DNA from: Brevibacillus sp042683565
GTDB lineage: Bacteria; Bacillota; Bacilli; Brevibacillales; Brevibacillaceae
Assembly (NCBI RefSeq): GCF_042683565.1
Contig: NZ_JBHUJW010000031.1
Location: 53,801-117,800, forward strand
DNA: 64,000 bases
Direction of reading: 5' to 3'
Within the stretch, counting starts at the first letter, position 1, and each line of letters begins with the position of its first letter. Made by a program: the position numbers and the translations under genes. Of the stretch, positions 32,369 through 42,792 are shown piece by piece. A model generated the notes under the pieces. The model was not told the origin of the DNA. It did no database searches and saw only the letters and a list, made by a program, of their open reading frames with translations.

Positions 32369-34105
32369 ATGAGTGTTGAAATGGCCGAAATGCAGACAAA
32401 GAACAGTATTCCGCAGATTCAATTCGGAGAAGAGGTGACAGGCGCTGAAGCCTTGCTTCGGTGTTTGCTCCTCGAACAGGTAGAATACATCTTCGGCTAT
32501 CCGGGAGGGGCGGTGCTCCCCATCTACGACTCGCTGTACGGGAGCTACTTCAAGCACATTTTGACCCGCCACGAGCAAGGTGCCATCCATGCGGCTGACG
32601 GGTACGCCCGGGCGACAGGCAAGCCGGGGGTGTGCATCGCGACATCCGGACCCGGAGCGACGAACCTGGTGACAGGGATTGCCACGGCGCAGATGGACTC
32701 GGTGCCGCTGGTGTGCATCACAGGCAACGTTGCCCAGTCGCTGATCGGTACCGATGCGTTCCAGGAGGCGAACATCACGGGGATTACGGTTCCGATCACG
32801 AAGCACAACTACTTCGTCCGCGACGTGCGGGATTTGCCGCGCATCGTGAAGGAAGCGTTCCACATCGCCACGACAGGCCGGCCGGGCCCCGTGCTGATCG
32901 ACATTCCCAAAGATGTCGCCAACGCGGTCGCACCGTTTTACTATCCGGAAACCGTGAACATTCGCGGCTACCGCTCCTCGGTGGTGCCAAGCGATGAAGA
33001 AGTTCAAAATTTTGTAGCAGCGATCCAAAAGGCGAAGCGTCCGGTGATCATGGCAGGCGGCGGCATTATCGCAGCCAACGCGGATGCCGAGCTGCGCGCC
33101 TTCGCGGAAAAAACGCGTATCCCGGTCATCAGCACCTTCATGGGACTTGGCGGATTTCCGGGCGTTCACGAGCTGTCTTTGGGCATGCCGGGCATGCACG
33201 GTAACTTTACGGCGAACCAGGCGCTGCTCAATGCCGATTGCGTCATCGGTCTCGGGGTCCGCTTTGACGACCGGATCACGATGGGCCGCACCAAGGAGTT
33301 TGCTCCCAATGCCCGGATCGTCCACGTCGATATCGATCCGGCGGAGTTGGGCAAGAACGTAGCGACAGCCGTGACGGTTACGGGCGATGTGAAGAGCACC
33401 CTGGAAAAGGCGCTTCCGCTGGCGGCTGCATGCGATTCCGAAGCGTGGATCAAGCAGCTCAAGGACTGGCAGCAAAAGCAGCCGTACAAGTACAAGACAG
33501 ACGGGAAAACGCTCAAGCCGCAGGCCGTCATCGAACTGTTGTACCGTTCCACCAATGGGGAAGCAATCGTCACAACGGACGTAGGGCAGCACCAGATGTG
33601 GACAGCACAGTATTACAAGTTCAAAAAAGCCCGTTCGTTCATCTCCTCGGGTGGTCTCGGCACGATGGGCTTTGGCTTCCCGGCTGCGATCGGGGCGCAA
33701 ATCGCTCATCCGGGTCGTACTGTTATCGCGGTCGTAGGGGACGGCGGCTTCCAGATGACCAACCAGGAGCTGGCGATCGTCGCGCAGTACAAGGTTCCGG
33801 TGAAGGTTGCCATCCTCAACAACCAGTGCCTGGGCATGGTTCGCCAGTGGCAGGAGCTGTTCTACGACAATCGCTACAGCCAGATCGACCTGACCTGCAG
33901 CCCGGATTTCGTCAAGCTGGCCGAAGCATACGGCGTGAAGGGATTGCGCGCCAGCACTCCCGAGGAAGCCGAAGCGGTATGGGCAGAAGCGCTCGCCTGC
34001 GACGGTCCGGTCGTGGTGGACTTCCGCGTCGCCCAGGAAGAAAACGTCTATCCGATGGTTGCCGCAGGGAACACACTAGATCAGATGGAATTGGGGGAAG
34101 AGTAA
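32369..34105 (+). CDS. ilvB: Acetolactate synthase, large subunit
   Basis: A 578-residue TPP-dependent enzyme for the first common step of branched-chain synthesis: pyruvate to acetolactate, or with 2-oxobutyrate to acetohydroxybutyrate. Features are the catalytic Glu in RHEQGAIHAADGYARATGKP, ATSGPGATNLVTGIA, and the Mg/TPP motif VGDGGFQMTNQELAI followed by ILNNQCLGMVRQWQ. The start at 32369 has GGGAGGAGG upstream; an earlier in-frame GTG falls in the leader terminator. ilvN starts 1 bp after the stop. Expression is set by the T-box leader. Confidence 0.97.
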   Translation: MSVEMAEMQTKNSIPQIQFGEEVTGAEALLRCLLLEQVEYIFGYPGGAVLPIYDSLYGSYFKHILTRHEQGAIHAADGYARATGKPGVCIATSGPGATNLVTGIATAQMDSVPLVCITGNVAQSLIGTDAFQEANITGITVPITKHNYFVRDVRDLPRIVKEAFHIATTGRPGPVLIDIPKDVANAVAPFYYPETVNIRGYRSSVVPSDEEVQNFVAAIQKAKRPVIMAGGGIIAANADAELRAFAEKTRIPVISTFMGLGGFPGVHELSLGMPGMHGNFTANQALLNADCVIGLGVRFDDRITMGRTKEFAPNARIVHVDIDPAELGKNVATAVTVTGDVKSTLEKALPLAAACDSEAWIKQLKDWQQKQPYKYKTDGKTLKPQAVIELLYRSTNGEAIVTTDVGQHQMWTAQYYKFKKARSFISSGGLGTMGFGFPAAIGAQIAHPGRTVIAVVGDGGFQMTNQELAIVAQYKVPVKVAILNNQCLGMVRQWQELFYDNRYSQIDLTCSPDFVKLAEAYGVKGLRASTPEEAEAVWAEALACDGPVVVDFRVAQEENVYPMVAAGNTLDQMELGEE

Positions 34106-34106
34106 G

Positions 34107-34613
34107 ATGCAGCAGCATACCCTTGCCGTACTCGTAAACGATCACCCCGGCGTCCTGACCCGCGTGTCCACCTTGTTCGGACAGCGTGCTTTCAACATCG
34201 ACAGCATCACGGTCGGGGGCACGGAAGAGGCGGGCCTGTCCCGGATGATCATTACGACCGGAGGAGATGACCGCCAGATCGACCAGCTGATGAAGCAGCT
34301 GCACAAGCTGATTGACGTCATCTCTGTCACCAATCTCAGTGCCAACTCCTACGTGTCCCGCGAGCTTGCACTGATCAAGGTCAGCGCATCGCCCAGCCAG
34401 CTTGCGGAGCTGAACGCCATCGTCGAACCGTTCCGCGCGGCCATCGTCGATGTGGGAACCAGTTCGCTGATCGTTCAGGTGACGGGCGACACGGAAAAAA
34501 TCGACGCGCTGCTCGTCCTGCTGCAGAGCTATGGCGTCCTCGAATTGACGAGAACAGGCTCGGTAGCGATGGCACGCAGCAATGTTCCAGCAACAGCCGC
34601 TGCAACGGTTTGA
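34107..34613 (+). CDS. ilvN: Acetolactate synthase, small regulatory subunit
   Basis: A 168-residue regulatory subunit that stimulates IlvB and confers valine feedback inhibition. An ACT domain (about 3-77) begins HTLAVLVNDHPGVLTRVSTL and continues GQRAFNIDSITVGGTE; the second half (about 80-160) has the ACT-like C-terminal domain with ELNAIVEPFRA and LLVLLQSYGVLELTRTG. Its ribosome site (GGGGGAAGAG) lies inside the end of ilvB, so the two are probably coupled. Confidence 0.96.
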   Translation: MQQHTLAVLVNDHPGVLTRVSTLFGQRAFNIDSITVGGTEEAGLSRMIITTGGDDRQIDQLMKQLHKLIDVISVTNLSANSYVSRELALIKVSASPSQLAELNAIVEPFRAAIVDVGTSSLIVQVTGDTEKIDALLVLLQSYGVLELTRTGSVAMARSNVPATAAATV

Positions 34614-34623
34614 AATTTCAATA

Positions 34624-34634
34624 TTCGGAATAAA
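34624..34634. promoter_or_regulatory. CodY-like motif before ilvC
   Basis: TTCGGAATAAA within AATATTCGGAATAAAAATT, in the ilvN-ilvC gap. The same 11-mer occurs at 10364-10374 before ilvE. It partly resembles the CodY box but has about five mismatches in 15. Confidence 0.35.
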
Positions 34635-34671
34635 AATTCAAACTAAACATATTTTTAGGGAGGCTACACAA

Positions 34672-35694
<1,023 letters not shown>

Positions 35695-35750
35695 AAGGCC
35701 GCATCACAGACAATATATAATGTAGGAAAAAAAGTGGAGGTGAAAAGTTC

Positions 35751-37286
35751 ATGCGGACCATTGAGATTTTTGATACCACTTTGCGCGATGGAGAGCAGTC
35801 TCCGGGTGTCAACATCAGCACGAACGAAAAGGTGGAGATTGCCCTTCAACTGGAGAAGTTGGGCGTTACGAGGATCGAGGCAGGCTTTGCGGCTGCCTCC
35901 CCCGGCGACCAAAAGTCTGTAGCCGAAGTGGCGAAGCGGGTGAAAAACTCCACAATCGTAAGCTTGGCACGTGCCGTGAAAGACGACATGGATAAGGCGT
36001 ACGAAGCGCTCCGCAATGCGCAAGACGCATCCCTCCACGTCTTTCTTGCAACATCGCCCATTCACCGTCAGTACAAGTTGAACATGAGCAAGGAGCAGGT
36101 GCTCGAGCGCGCCGTAGAAGCCGTCAAGTACGCGAAGAAATATTTCACGGAAGTACAGTTTTCCGCAGAGGATGCCGCGCGGACAGAGATTGATTTTCTG
36201 GCACAGGTCGTGCAGGCTGTCATCAAGGCCGGGGCGACGACTGTCAACATTCCGGATACGGTCGGGTACATGACGCCGATCCAGTACGGGCAAATCTTCA
36301 CCGAACTGCGCCGCCTGGTGCCGGAGACGGAAAACATCCGCTTGAGCTGCCACTGCCATGACGATCTGGGCATGGCGGTGGCCAACAGCCTGGCTGCGGT
36401 AGAAGCAGGTGCGACACAAGTCGAGGGCACCATCAACGGCATTGGCGAACGCGCGGGCAACGCTGCACTGGAAGAAGTGGCGCTCGCCCTGGAGACCCGC
36501 AAGGATTACTACCAGGCGACCACAAAATTGCAGCTCAAGGAAATCGCGCGGACCAGCCAGTTGGTGAGCCGCTTGACGGGGATGATCGTTCCGGGGAACA
36601 AGGCCATCGTGGGAGCCAACGCATTTGCCCACGAATCCGGCATTCACCAGGACGGCGTGCTGAAGGAAGTCACCACGTACGAGATCATTCGTCCAGAATC
36701 GGTCGGCTTCAAATCCAACAAGCTGGTGCTGGGCAAACACTCCGGCCGCCATGCATTCAAGGAAAAGCTGATCGAGCTGGGCTATCATCTGGAGCAGGAA
36801 GAAGTGAACGCCGCTTTCACGGCTTTCAAGGTGCTGTGTGACAAGAAAAAGGAAATCAGCGACGACGACATTCTCGCGCTGGTCGATACCAAGATGGTCA
36901 GAGCTCAGGAAGCCTTCAAGCTGGAATCTGTCCAGCTCAGCTACGGAAACATATCCGTGCCGACAGCGAGCGTGCGGCTGCTGCGGGCAGATGGCTCGAC
37001 CGTGGAGGAAGCCGCCATCGGGAACGGCTCTGTCGATTCGATCTACAAGGCGATCGACCGTGCGACAGGCGAGGAAGTGACGCTCGTCGACTACAAAATC
37101 CTTTCCGTAACCCAAGGGAAAGACGCGCTCGGGGAAGTGTTTGTCCGCCTGCAGCAGGGCGACCTCACCGTGACGGGACGCGGAGTGAGCACAGATGTGC
37201 TGGAGGCGAGCGCGATTGCCTACGTGCGCGCCATCAACAAGATTTTGGAGCGTCGCGGCGAGGCTGTGCCGGCAGTTGTCAGCTAA
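35751..37286 (+). CDS. leuA: 2-isopropylmalate synthase
   Basis: A 511-residue enzyme that condenses 2-oxoisovalerate with acetyl-CoA, the entry to leucine synthesis. The TIM barrel (about 1-270) opens FDTTLRDGEQSPGVN with the metal Asp, and has VNIPDTVGYMTP and HCHDDLGMAVANSLAAVEAG with the metal histidines. NGIGERAGNAALEEVAL is a further signature. The regulatory domain (about 390-505) gives leucine feedback inhibition. GGAGGTGA precedes the ATG, 56 bp after ilvC. Confidence 0.97.
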   Translation: MRTIEIFDTTLRDGEQSPGVNISTNEKVEIALQLEKLGVTRIEAGFAAASPGDQKSVAEVAKRVKNSTIVSLARAVKDDMDKAYEALRNAQDASLHVFLATSPIHRQYKLNMSKEQVLERAVEAVKYAKKYFTEVQFSAEDAARTEIDFLAQVVQAVIKAGATTVNIPDTVGYMTPIQYGQIFTELRRLVPETENIRLSCHCHDDLGMAVANSLAAVEAGATQVEGTINGIGERAGNAALEEVALALETRKDYYQATTKLQLKEIARTSQLVSRLTGMIVPGNKAIVGANAFAHESGIHQDGVLKEVTTYEIIRPESVGFKSNKLVLGKHSGRHAFKEKLIELGYHLEQEEVNAAFTAFKVLCDKKKEISDDDILALVDTKMVRAQEAFKLESVQLSYGNISVPTASVRLLRADGSTVEEAAIGNGSVDSIYKAIDRATGEEVTLVDYKILSVTQGKDALGEVFVRLQQGDLTVTGRGVSTDVLEASAIAYVRAINKILERRGEAVPAVVS

Positions 37287-37370
37287 GGAAAGCAAGTGTA
37301 TACAACCGGGTAGGGTGAAGAAACCGGTAGAGATCGGAAACCATTACCAAATAGAAAAGCGGGATAGACG

Positions 37371-38465
37371 ATGAAAAAACATTATCGCATTGCCGTTCTT
37401 CCTGGGGACGGGATCGGACCGGAGATCATGCAGGAAGCGGTCAAAGTCCTCACGCTCGTCGGAGAACGGGAAGGGGTCACCTTTACATGTGAAGAGGGCC
37501 GCATCGGCGGGATTGCCATCGACACAGACGGCACGCCGCTGCCGGATGCCACTGTGAAGCTGGCAAAAGAAGCAGATGCCGTCCTTCTGGGCGCTGTCGG
37601 CGGACCGAAATGGGATCAAAACCCGGGCCATCTGCGGCCGGAGACAGGGTTGCTCGGCATCCGCAAAGCGCTGGGGCTGTTCGCCAACATCCGCCCAGCG
37701 ACGATGCACAGCTCTCTCGTGGATGCGTCCTCGCTCAAGCCGGAGGTCGTATCCGGCGTGGACTTGATCGTGGTCCGCGAGCTGACTGGCGGTATCTACT
37801 TCGGCGAGAAAAAACGCTACGATGGGCCGAACGGCGAAGTCGCAGAAGATCAGTGCATTTACAACGAAGCAGAAATCGAGCGGATCATCCGCGTCGGATT
37901 CGACATTGCCCGCAAGCGCAAAAAGCGCCTCGTCTCCGTCGACAAGGCGAACGTGCTGGAAAGCTCCCGCCTCTGGCGCAAAGTCGCCGAGCGCGTAGCA
38001 GCGGATTATCCGGACGTGGAGCTGTCCCACCAGCTGGTCGACTCGTGCGCGATGCAGCTGGTGCGAGCGCCGAAGCAGTTTGACGTCATCGTGACGGAGA
38101 ACATGTTTGGCGACATCTTGAGCGACCAGGCGGCCATGCTAACGGGATCGATCGGCATGCTGGCCTCGGCGAGCCTCGCTGCCGGCAGCTTCGGTCTGTA
38201 TGAACCGGTGCACGGCTCCGCGCCTGACATCGCCGGCCAAGGCATCGCCAACCCGCTGGCTACCATCCTGTCGGTGGCGATGATGCTCCGCCTGTCGCTC
38301 GGCATGGACGAGGCGGCAGCAGCTGTGGAAAATGCCGTCTGGGCCGTTCTGGAAGCCGGCCATCGCACAGGCGACATCGCGGTCGACCGCAGCAAAGCCA
38401 TCGGTACGGTACAGATGGGCCAGTTGGTCCGCGACGAGCTGTCGAAAATATTGGTTGCCAAATAA
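37371..38465 (+). CDS. leuB: 3-isopropylmalate dehydrogenase
   Basis: A 364-residue NAD-dependent oxidative decarboxylase of the isocitrate/isopropylmalate family. Motifs are LPGDGIGPEIM, LLGAVGGPKWD, and the metal site ENMFGDILSDQAAMLTGSIG, followed by YEPVHGSAPDIAGQ, the NAD-binding loop. The ribosome site is weak (GCGGGAT). It is the last gene of this transcript: a strong terminator follows and leuC-leuD are not adjacent, unlike in B. subtilis. Confidence 0.97.
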   Translation: MKKHYRIAVLPGDGIGPEIMQEAVKVLTLVGEREGVTFTCEEGRIGGIAIDTDGTPLPDATVKLAKEADAVLLGAVGGPKWDQNPGHLRPETGLLGIRKALGLFANIRPATMHSSLVDASSLKPEVVSGVDLIVVRELTGGIYFGEKKRYDGPNGEVAEDQCIYNEAEIERIIRVGFDIARKRKKRLVSVDKANVLESSRLWRKVAERVAADYPDVELSHQLVDSCAMQLVRAPKQFDVIVTENMFGDILSDQAAMLTGSIGMLASASLAAGSFGLYEPVHGSAPDIAGQGIANPLATILSVAMMLRLSLGMDEAAAAVENAVWAVLEAGHRTGDIAVDRSKAIGTVQMGQLVRDELSKILVAK

Positions 38466-38479
38466 ACAAAGAAATGACT

Positions 38480-38515
38480 CTGCCGGCATCGTTTGCGATG
38501 GCCGGCAGTTTTTTT
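38480..38515 (+). terminator. Terminator of ilvBNC-leuAB
   Basis: CTGCCGGC (38480-38487) and ATCG pair with CGAT and GCCGGCAG (to 38508) around TTTG, followed by T9. Confidence 0.93.
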
Positions 38516-38571
38516 GGGCGTTATTTTTGGAGCTTTTTTGGCGCTTTTTTGCGAAGGCGAATGACGGCGGC

Positions 38572-40014
38572 TTACCGGATCAATGCGGCGCCGAGACGGT
38601 ACAGCCAATGCTTCAGTTCCCGCTCTTCCATCGGGGCAAGCGGAAAGCGAACGGCAGGGCGGCGCAATGTATCTTCGGGCTCGTCGGCGACGCGGAAGGC
38701 ATGGCCGGGTGTCAGCTCGAGACCTTCCGCGAGCAGCATCGCTACGATCCGGTCCTCGCTCTCCGCAGCTTTGGCAGATGGTGCGCCCCATTCGATCCAG
38801 GTGTTCAGCCCGCCCAAGATCGGATACATGCGAGCGTGGGCGGGCAGGGCGTGATGCTTTTCCTTCCACAGCCGCTGGAAACGCGATTGGAAAAGGGCGC
38901 GCCGGTCTGCCAGGTACACTTCGGAGAACCACGGATCGTCCAGCAGGCGCACGGCAGCCTCCACGACCAGCAAGGATGGCTCTGCCCCGGTCATCGAGAC
39001 GATCTGCCGGTAGCGCTCCAGCTCTGACTCGCCGAGATCGGAGGGCAGCATCAGGACGCCGAGCTGCAAATCCCGCGCAAGCGTTTTGGACAACGAGTGC
39101 AGGTAGTAGACCTGAACGGAGCTTTGCGTCTCCAGCGCCATTTGGTACAGGGAGGAGCTTGGCTTTTCAAACCACAGGTCGCCGTAGTGGTCGTTTTCTA
39201 CCAGCCGGACATTTCGCTGGACCGCCCATTCGAGCAGCTTTTCCTTTCGCTCGCGGGAGTAGCTGATCCCGGTCGGAAAATGGTAGTGCGGATTGATCAG
39301 CAGCCAATTGGCGGGGTAATGCTCCTGTTCGGCATCGAGCGCTTCCAGCGAGATGCCTTCCTCATCCATGCGGATCGGGCGCACCGTGATGCCGCATTGG
39401 CTCAAGAGACGCAAAAAGACCGGATAGCTGTATTCTTCCACGAAGACGACATCCCGCGGACTCATAATTCGCTGCGCCAGGAAGGCAAAGCCGCTGGTGC
39501 TGCGGTTAAAGGAGAGGATGCGCTCGGGCGAATGAGGAAGACCGCGTCTTCCCAGATGGTCGGCGAAGACTTTTGCCGCATGTGCGCGCCGTACTTTTTT
39601 CTGGGCAGACGGCTCGTCCAACACGGTCAGGCTGTCGTAGAATGCGCTGCGCAGCCGCTTGACCAGCTCCTCGCCAGGACGGGGAGAAGAGTCGGCCAAC
39701 GAAGCGATCGGGATGTCGGTCAGGGGCAGCCGGCTTTCCAGGCGAGCTTCCTTGGCCCGCTGCGTCAGGTAGTAGCCTTTGCCGTGCACAGCCTCCAGCC
39801 AGCCTTCTTCAGCCAGATGATCGTACGCTTTTTTTACTGTTTCCAGAGAACAGCCGCTGACAGTCTTCATGTCGCGCAACGAGATGAGCTGCTGGCCGTC
39901 CACGAGGAAAGCGCCGTGCAAAATGGCGGTTTGCAATTGCTCTGCGAGCTGTATGTACATGGGCGTGTGCGCTTGTTTATGGAAGTGAAAAGCGAAAAAA
40001 GGGCGGTTTGCCAT
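38572..40014 (-). CDS. MocR/PdxR-type regulator (GntR HTH fused to aminotransferase-like domain)
   Basis: A 480-residue transcription regulator. A GntR winged helix (about 15-85, with MYIQLAEQLQTAILHGAFL and SLETVKKAYDHLAEEGWLEA) is joined by a linker to a fold-type I aminotransferase-like domain (about 120-480). The PLP lysine is Lys310 in SLSKTLARDL. MocR proteins sense PLP or an amino acid and act on nearby or distant genes such as pdxST or GABA genes. Here it is divergent from moaB across 160 bp and no obvious target is adjacent. It might be called an aminotransferase, but the N-terminal HTH argues against that. Confidence 0.92.
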   Translation of the reverse strand: MANRPFFAFHFHKQAHTPMYIQLAEQLQTAILHGAFLVDGQQLISLRDMKTVSGCSLETVKKAYDHLAEEGWLEAVHGKGYYLTQRAKEARLESRLPLTDIPIASLADSSPRPGEELVKRLRSAFYDSLTVLDEPSAQKKVRRAHAAKVFADHLGRRGLPHSPERILSFNRSTSGFAFLAQRIMSPRDVVFVEEYSYPVFLRLLSQCGITVRPIRMDEEGISLEALDAEQEHYPANWLLINPHYHFPTGISYSRERKEKLLEWAVQRNVRLVENDHYGDLWFEKPSSSLYQMALETQSSVQVYYLHSLSKTLARDLQLGVLMLPSDLGESELERYRQIVSMTGAEPSLLVVEAAVRLLDDPWFSEVYLADRRALFQSRFQRLWKEKHHALPAHARMYPILGGLNTWIEWGAPSAKAAESEDRIVAMLLAEGLELTPGHAFRVADEPEDTLRRPAVRFPLAPMEERELKHWLYRLGAALIR

Positions 40015-40174
40015 ACGGCCACGCCTCCTTGTCTGTCAAAAATAGCAATCAACAAAATTATATCGGAAAACAAGGGGGTGTAACTATAGGGCAAACAGAA
40101 AAACTCCCTTGGGAATTCAAGCGCATGGTATCATGGAAGGAGCGTGCTATTGGATGGGAGCTGAAGGTTGGGAC

Positions 40175-40681
40175 ATGAGTGTACAAGAACATAAGGCGTT
40201 GTCGCCCAAGCGGGTCACGTGCATGGTGATTACGGTCTCGGATACGAGAACAGAGGAGACAGACAAAAGCGGACAGCTGATGAAGCAATTGCTCGAGGAA
40301 GCCGGCCACGCCACCGCGCTGTACGAAATCGTCCGGGACGAGCCGGCGGAAGTCGTCGCGGCGATTGAAAAAGGCATCGGGCATGAGGAAGTGCAAGTGA
40401 TTTTGCTGAACGGGGGAACGGGCATCTCTCCTCGTGACAATACTTTCGAGGCGGTATCCGGGCTATTGGATAAGGAAATCCCCGGCTTTGGCGAACTGTT
40501 CCGCATGCTAAGCTACACGGAGGACATCGGCTCTGCCGCCATGCTTAGCCGGGCGGTCGCCGGCTGCTACAAAGGCAAGGCGATCTTTTCCACGCCAGGT
40601 TCGACGGGTGCGGTCAGGCTGGCGATGAGCAAGCTGATCGTGCCGGAGCTTTCGCACGTGGTGCGCGAGCTGAACAGATGA
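40175..40681 (+). CDS. moaB: Molybdenum cofactor biosynthesis protein MoaB
   Basis: A 168-residue MoaB/MogA-family protein, which adenylylates molybdopterin before molybdate insertion. Signatures are MVITVSDTRTEETDKSGQ, LNGGTGISPRDNTFEAV and GKAIFSTPGSTGAVRLAMSK. The ATG at 40175 (MSVQEHKAL) is preferred from the family start; a longer in-frame frame exists upstream. It is divergent from the MocR gene and not linked to moaA. Confidence 0.92.
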   Translation: MSVQEHKALSPKRVTCMVITVSDTRTEETDKSGQLMKQLLEEAGHATALYEIVRDEPAEVVAAIEKGIGHEEVQVILLNGGTGISPRDNTFEAVSGLLDKEIPGFGELFRMLSYTEDIGSAAMLSRAVAGCYKGKAIFSTPGSTGAVRLAMSKLIVPELSHVVRELNR

Positions 40682-40855
40682 CAGACAGGGCGACTAGGCG
40701 AGAGGCGGATGTTGCCCTTTTTTCACAGGCGGCCGGATTTGCCGGATTCCGTCCGCATGTGGTACTGTTACCAGAGGAATATGACTGGCGGGCTTGCATA
40801 GCAGTTGCCACAGGCCGCATCGGAGCCAGATTGTGCAAGGAGAGTAGACCGAAAC

Positions 40856-42631
40856 ATGAATATCTTGTTAGCCACCTTAAATGCGAAGTTCATCCATTCC
40901 TCGTTGGCGTTGCGCTATTTGCGCAGCTACGCCCAGGCGTCCTTTCCGGCGATACAGCTGGTCGAATACACGATCAACGACGTCACTTTGAATATCGTCG
41001 CAGACATTTACAAGCGCGAGCCCGACGTCGTGGCTTTTTCCTGTTACATCTGGAACATTCGCGAGACGCTCGACGTCATCCGCAATCTGAAAAAAGTATG
41101 CCCGGACGTGCCCGTTATTTTGGGCGGCCCGGAAGTCACGTACGACGCCGACTACTGGATGAAGAAGCATCCGGAAATCGACGTCATCGCGATTGGCGAA
41201 GGGGAGCAGACCTTCCTGGAACTGCTGCAAGCCTATCGGGAGGCAAAAGAAACCAGGCAGCAGCCGCACCTGCGGGAGGTAGCCGGGATCGCGTACCGGG
41301 ATGGAGAGCATGTGCGTTTTTCCATGCCGCGCGCGCAGATTGAGGAGATGGATTCAATTCCGTCCCCTTACCAGGATCATTTGGATGAGCTGAACAACCG
41401 GGTCGTCTACTTCGAGGCGTCCAGAGGTTGCCCGTTCAAATGCCAATACTGCCTGTCATCCATTGAAGACGGGGTCCGCTACTTCAGTCTGGAGCGAGTA
41501 AAGGAAGATTTGCTCCGCTTGATCAATCATGGCGTGCAGACGATCAAGTTCGTAGATCGTACGTTTAATATCAATAAAAAGTACGCGATGGAAATTTTCC
41601 AGTTCCTGATCGACAACCATCGGGGAACCGTTTTCCAGTTCGAGATCACCGCAGATATTTTGCGGGCGGACGTGCTGGACTTTTTGACGGAAAACGCGCC
41701 GCCCGGCATCTTCCGCTTCGAGATCGGCGTGCAGTCCACCAACGATGAGACAAACCGGCTCGTGCAGCGGATTCAACGCTTCGACCGGCTGTCGCGCACC
41801 GTGACGCAAATCAAAAATTCGGGCAAGATCGACCAGCATCTCGACTTGATCGCCGGACTGCCAGAGGAAGACTACCAGTCCTTTCGCAAGACGTTCAACG
41901 ATGTGTTCGCGCTCCGTCCCGAAGAGCTGCAGCTCGGCTTTCTGAAAATGCTGCGCGGTACCGGCGTGCGCGCCCGGGCGGCACAGCACGGCTACATCTT
42001 CATGGACGAAGCGCCTTATGAGATTCTCGGCAACAATGTCCTGTCGTTTGGCGACATGCAAAAGATCAAGCGCGTCGAGGATGTGCTGGAGAAATATTGG
42101 AACGCCCACCGCATGGACCATACGCTGGAGTGGCTGCTGCAGCATGTCTTCGCAACGCCGTTTGACTTTTTCCAGTCGTTCGGGGATTTCTGGGAGAAAC
42201 AGGGATGGAGCCGGATCGGGCATCAGCTGGAGGACTTGTTTACCCGCCTGCAAGGCTTCCTGCAGACCCAGCAGGTAGAGAGGCTCGATCACGTCATCAG
42301 CCTGATGAAATTCGACTTCCTGTGCAATCATAAACATCGCCCGCGCAAGCTGTGGTGGGAGGATGTCGTGGACAAACAGGAGATGCAAGATGTGTTTGCC
42401 GCCGTCCATGAACAGCGGAAGCAGCTGCGCGAAGACTTCGCACGACATGCGGCTGTGGAAAAGGACTACTTCAAGCATACGCTGACTGCGAAAGTATCGT
42501 TTGACATCGGGGCATGGCTAAAGGCGGGGACAGTAATCGAAGGCGACTACAGCCTGGTCGTCTACTATCCGTACGTCGAAGGCGAGCGCAATACCTTTAC
42601 GATCGTGGATCATGCGCGCATGTCTTTGTAA
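40856..42631 (+). CDS. B12-binding-domain radical SAM protein (DUF4080)
   Basis: A 591-residue class B-type radical SAM protein. The N-terminal cobalamin-binding-like domain (about 1-140) starts MNILLATLNAKFIHSSLALR and has VILGGPEVTYD and IGEGEQTFLELL. The SAM domain (about 180-400) has the cluster motif CPFKCQYC followed by SSIEDGVRYFS. A DUF4080 region fills the C-terminus. Such proteins are methylases or thiotransferase-like enzymes with unknown substrates. AAGGAGAG precedes the ATG. It follows moaB by 174 bp, with no visible terminator between, so cotranscription is possible. Confidence 0.9.
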   Translation: MNILLATLNAKFIHSSLALRYLRSYAQASFPAIQLVEYTINDVTLNIVADIYKREPDVVAFSCYIWNIRETLDVIRNLKKVCPDVPVILGGPEVTYDADYWMKKHPEIDVIAIGEGEQTFLELLQAYREAKETRQQPHLREVAGIAYRDGEHVRFSMPRAQIEEMDSIPSPYQDHLDELNNRVVYFEASRGCPFKCQYCLSSIEDGVRYFSLERVKEDLLRLINHGVQTIKFVDRTFNINKKYAMEIFQFLIDNHRGTVFQFEITADILRADVLDFLTENAPPGIFRFEIGVQSTNDETNRLVQRIQRFDRLSRTVTQIKNSGKIDQHLDLIAGLPEEDYQSFRKTFNDVFALRPEELQLGFLKMLRGTGVRARAAQHGYIFMDEAPYEILGNNVLSFGDMQKIKRVEDVLEKYWNAHRMDHTLEWLLQHVFATPFDFFQSFGDFWEKQGWSRIGHQLEDLFTRLQGFLQTQQVERLDHVISLMKFDFLCNHKHRPRKLWWEDVVDKQEMQDVFAAVHEQRKQLREDFARHAAVEKDYFKHTLTAKVSFDIGAWLKAGTVIEGDYSLVVYYPYVEGERNTFTIVDHARMSL

Positions 42632-42792
42632 GGCAGACATATTTTCTTCGCTTGATAAAATGAAGCCAACTATTGCAAAATAGACAAGTACCTTTTTCGG
42701 GTGTTCATACGTACTGGCTATGGCTGAACGAATGCCGTAAGCATGCAATCCTAGTAACAGCCGCATTTTGGCGAGAATAGGGGATTTTGCTC

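Noticed and set aside
40678..41343. A 221-codon open frame at the start of the radical SAM gene
   Set aside because: It overlaps the well-supported radical SAM frame and has no motif; the sequence is Arg/Gly-rich as expected for a shadow frame.
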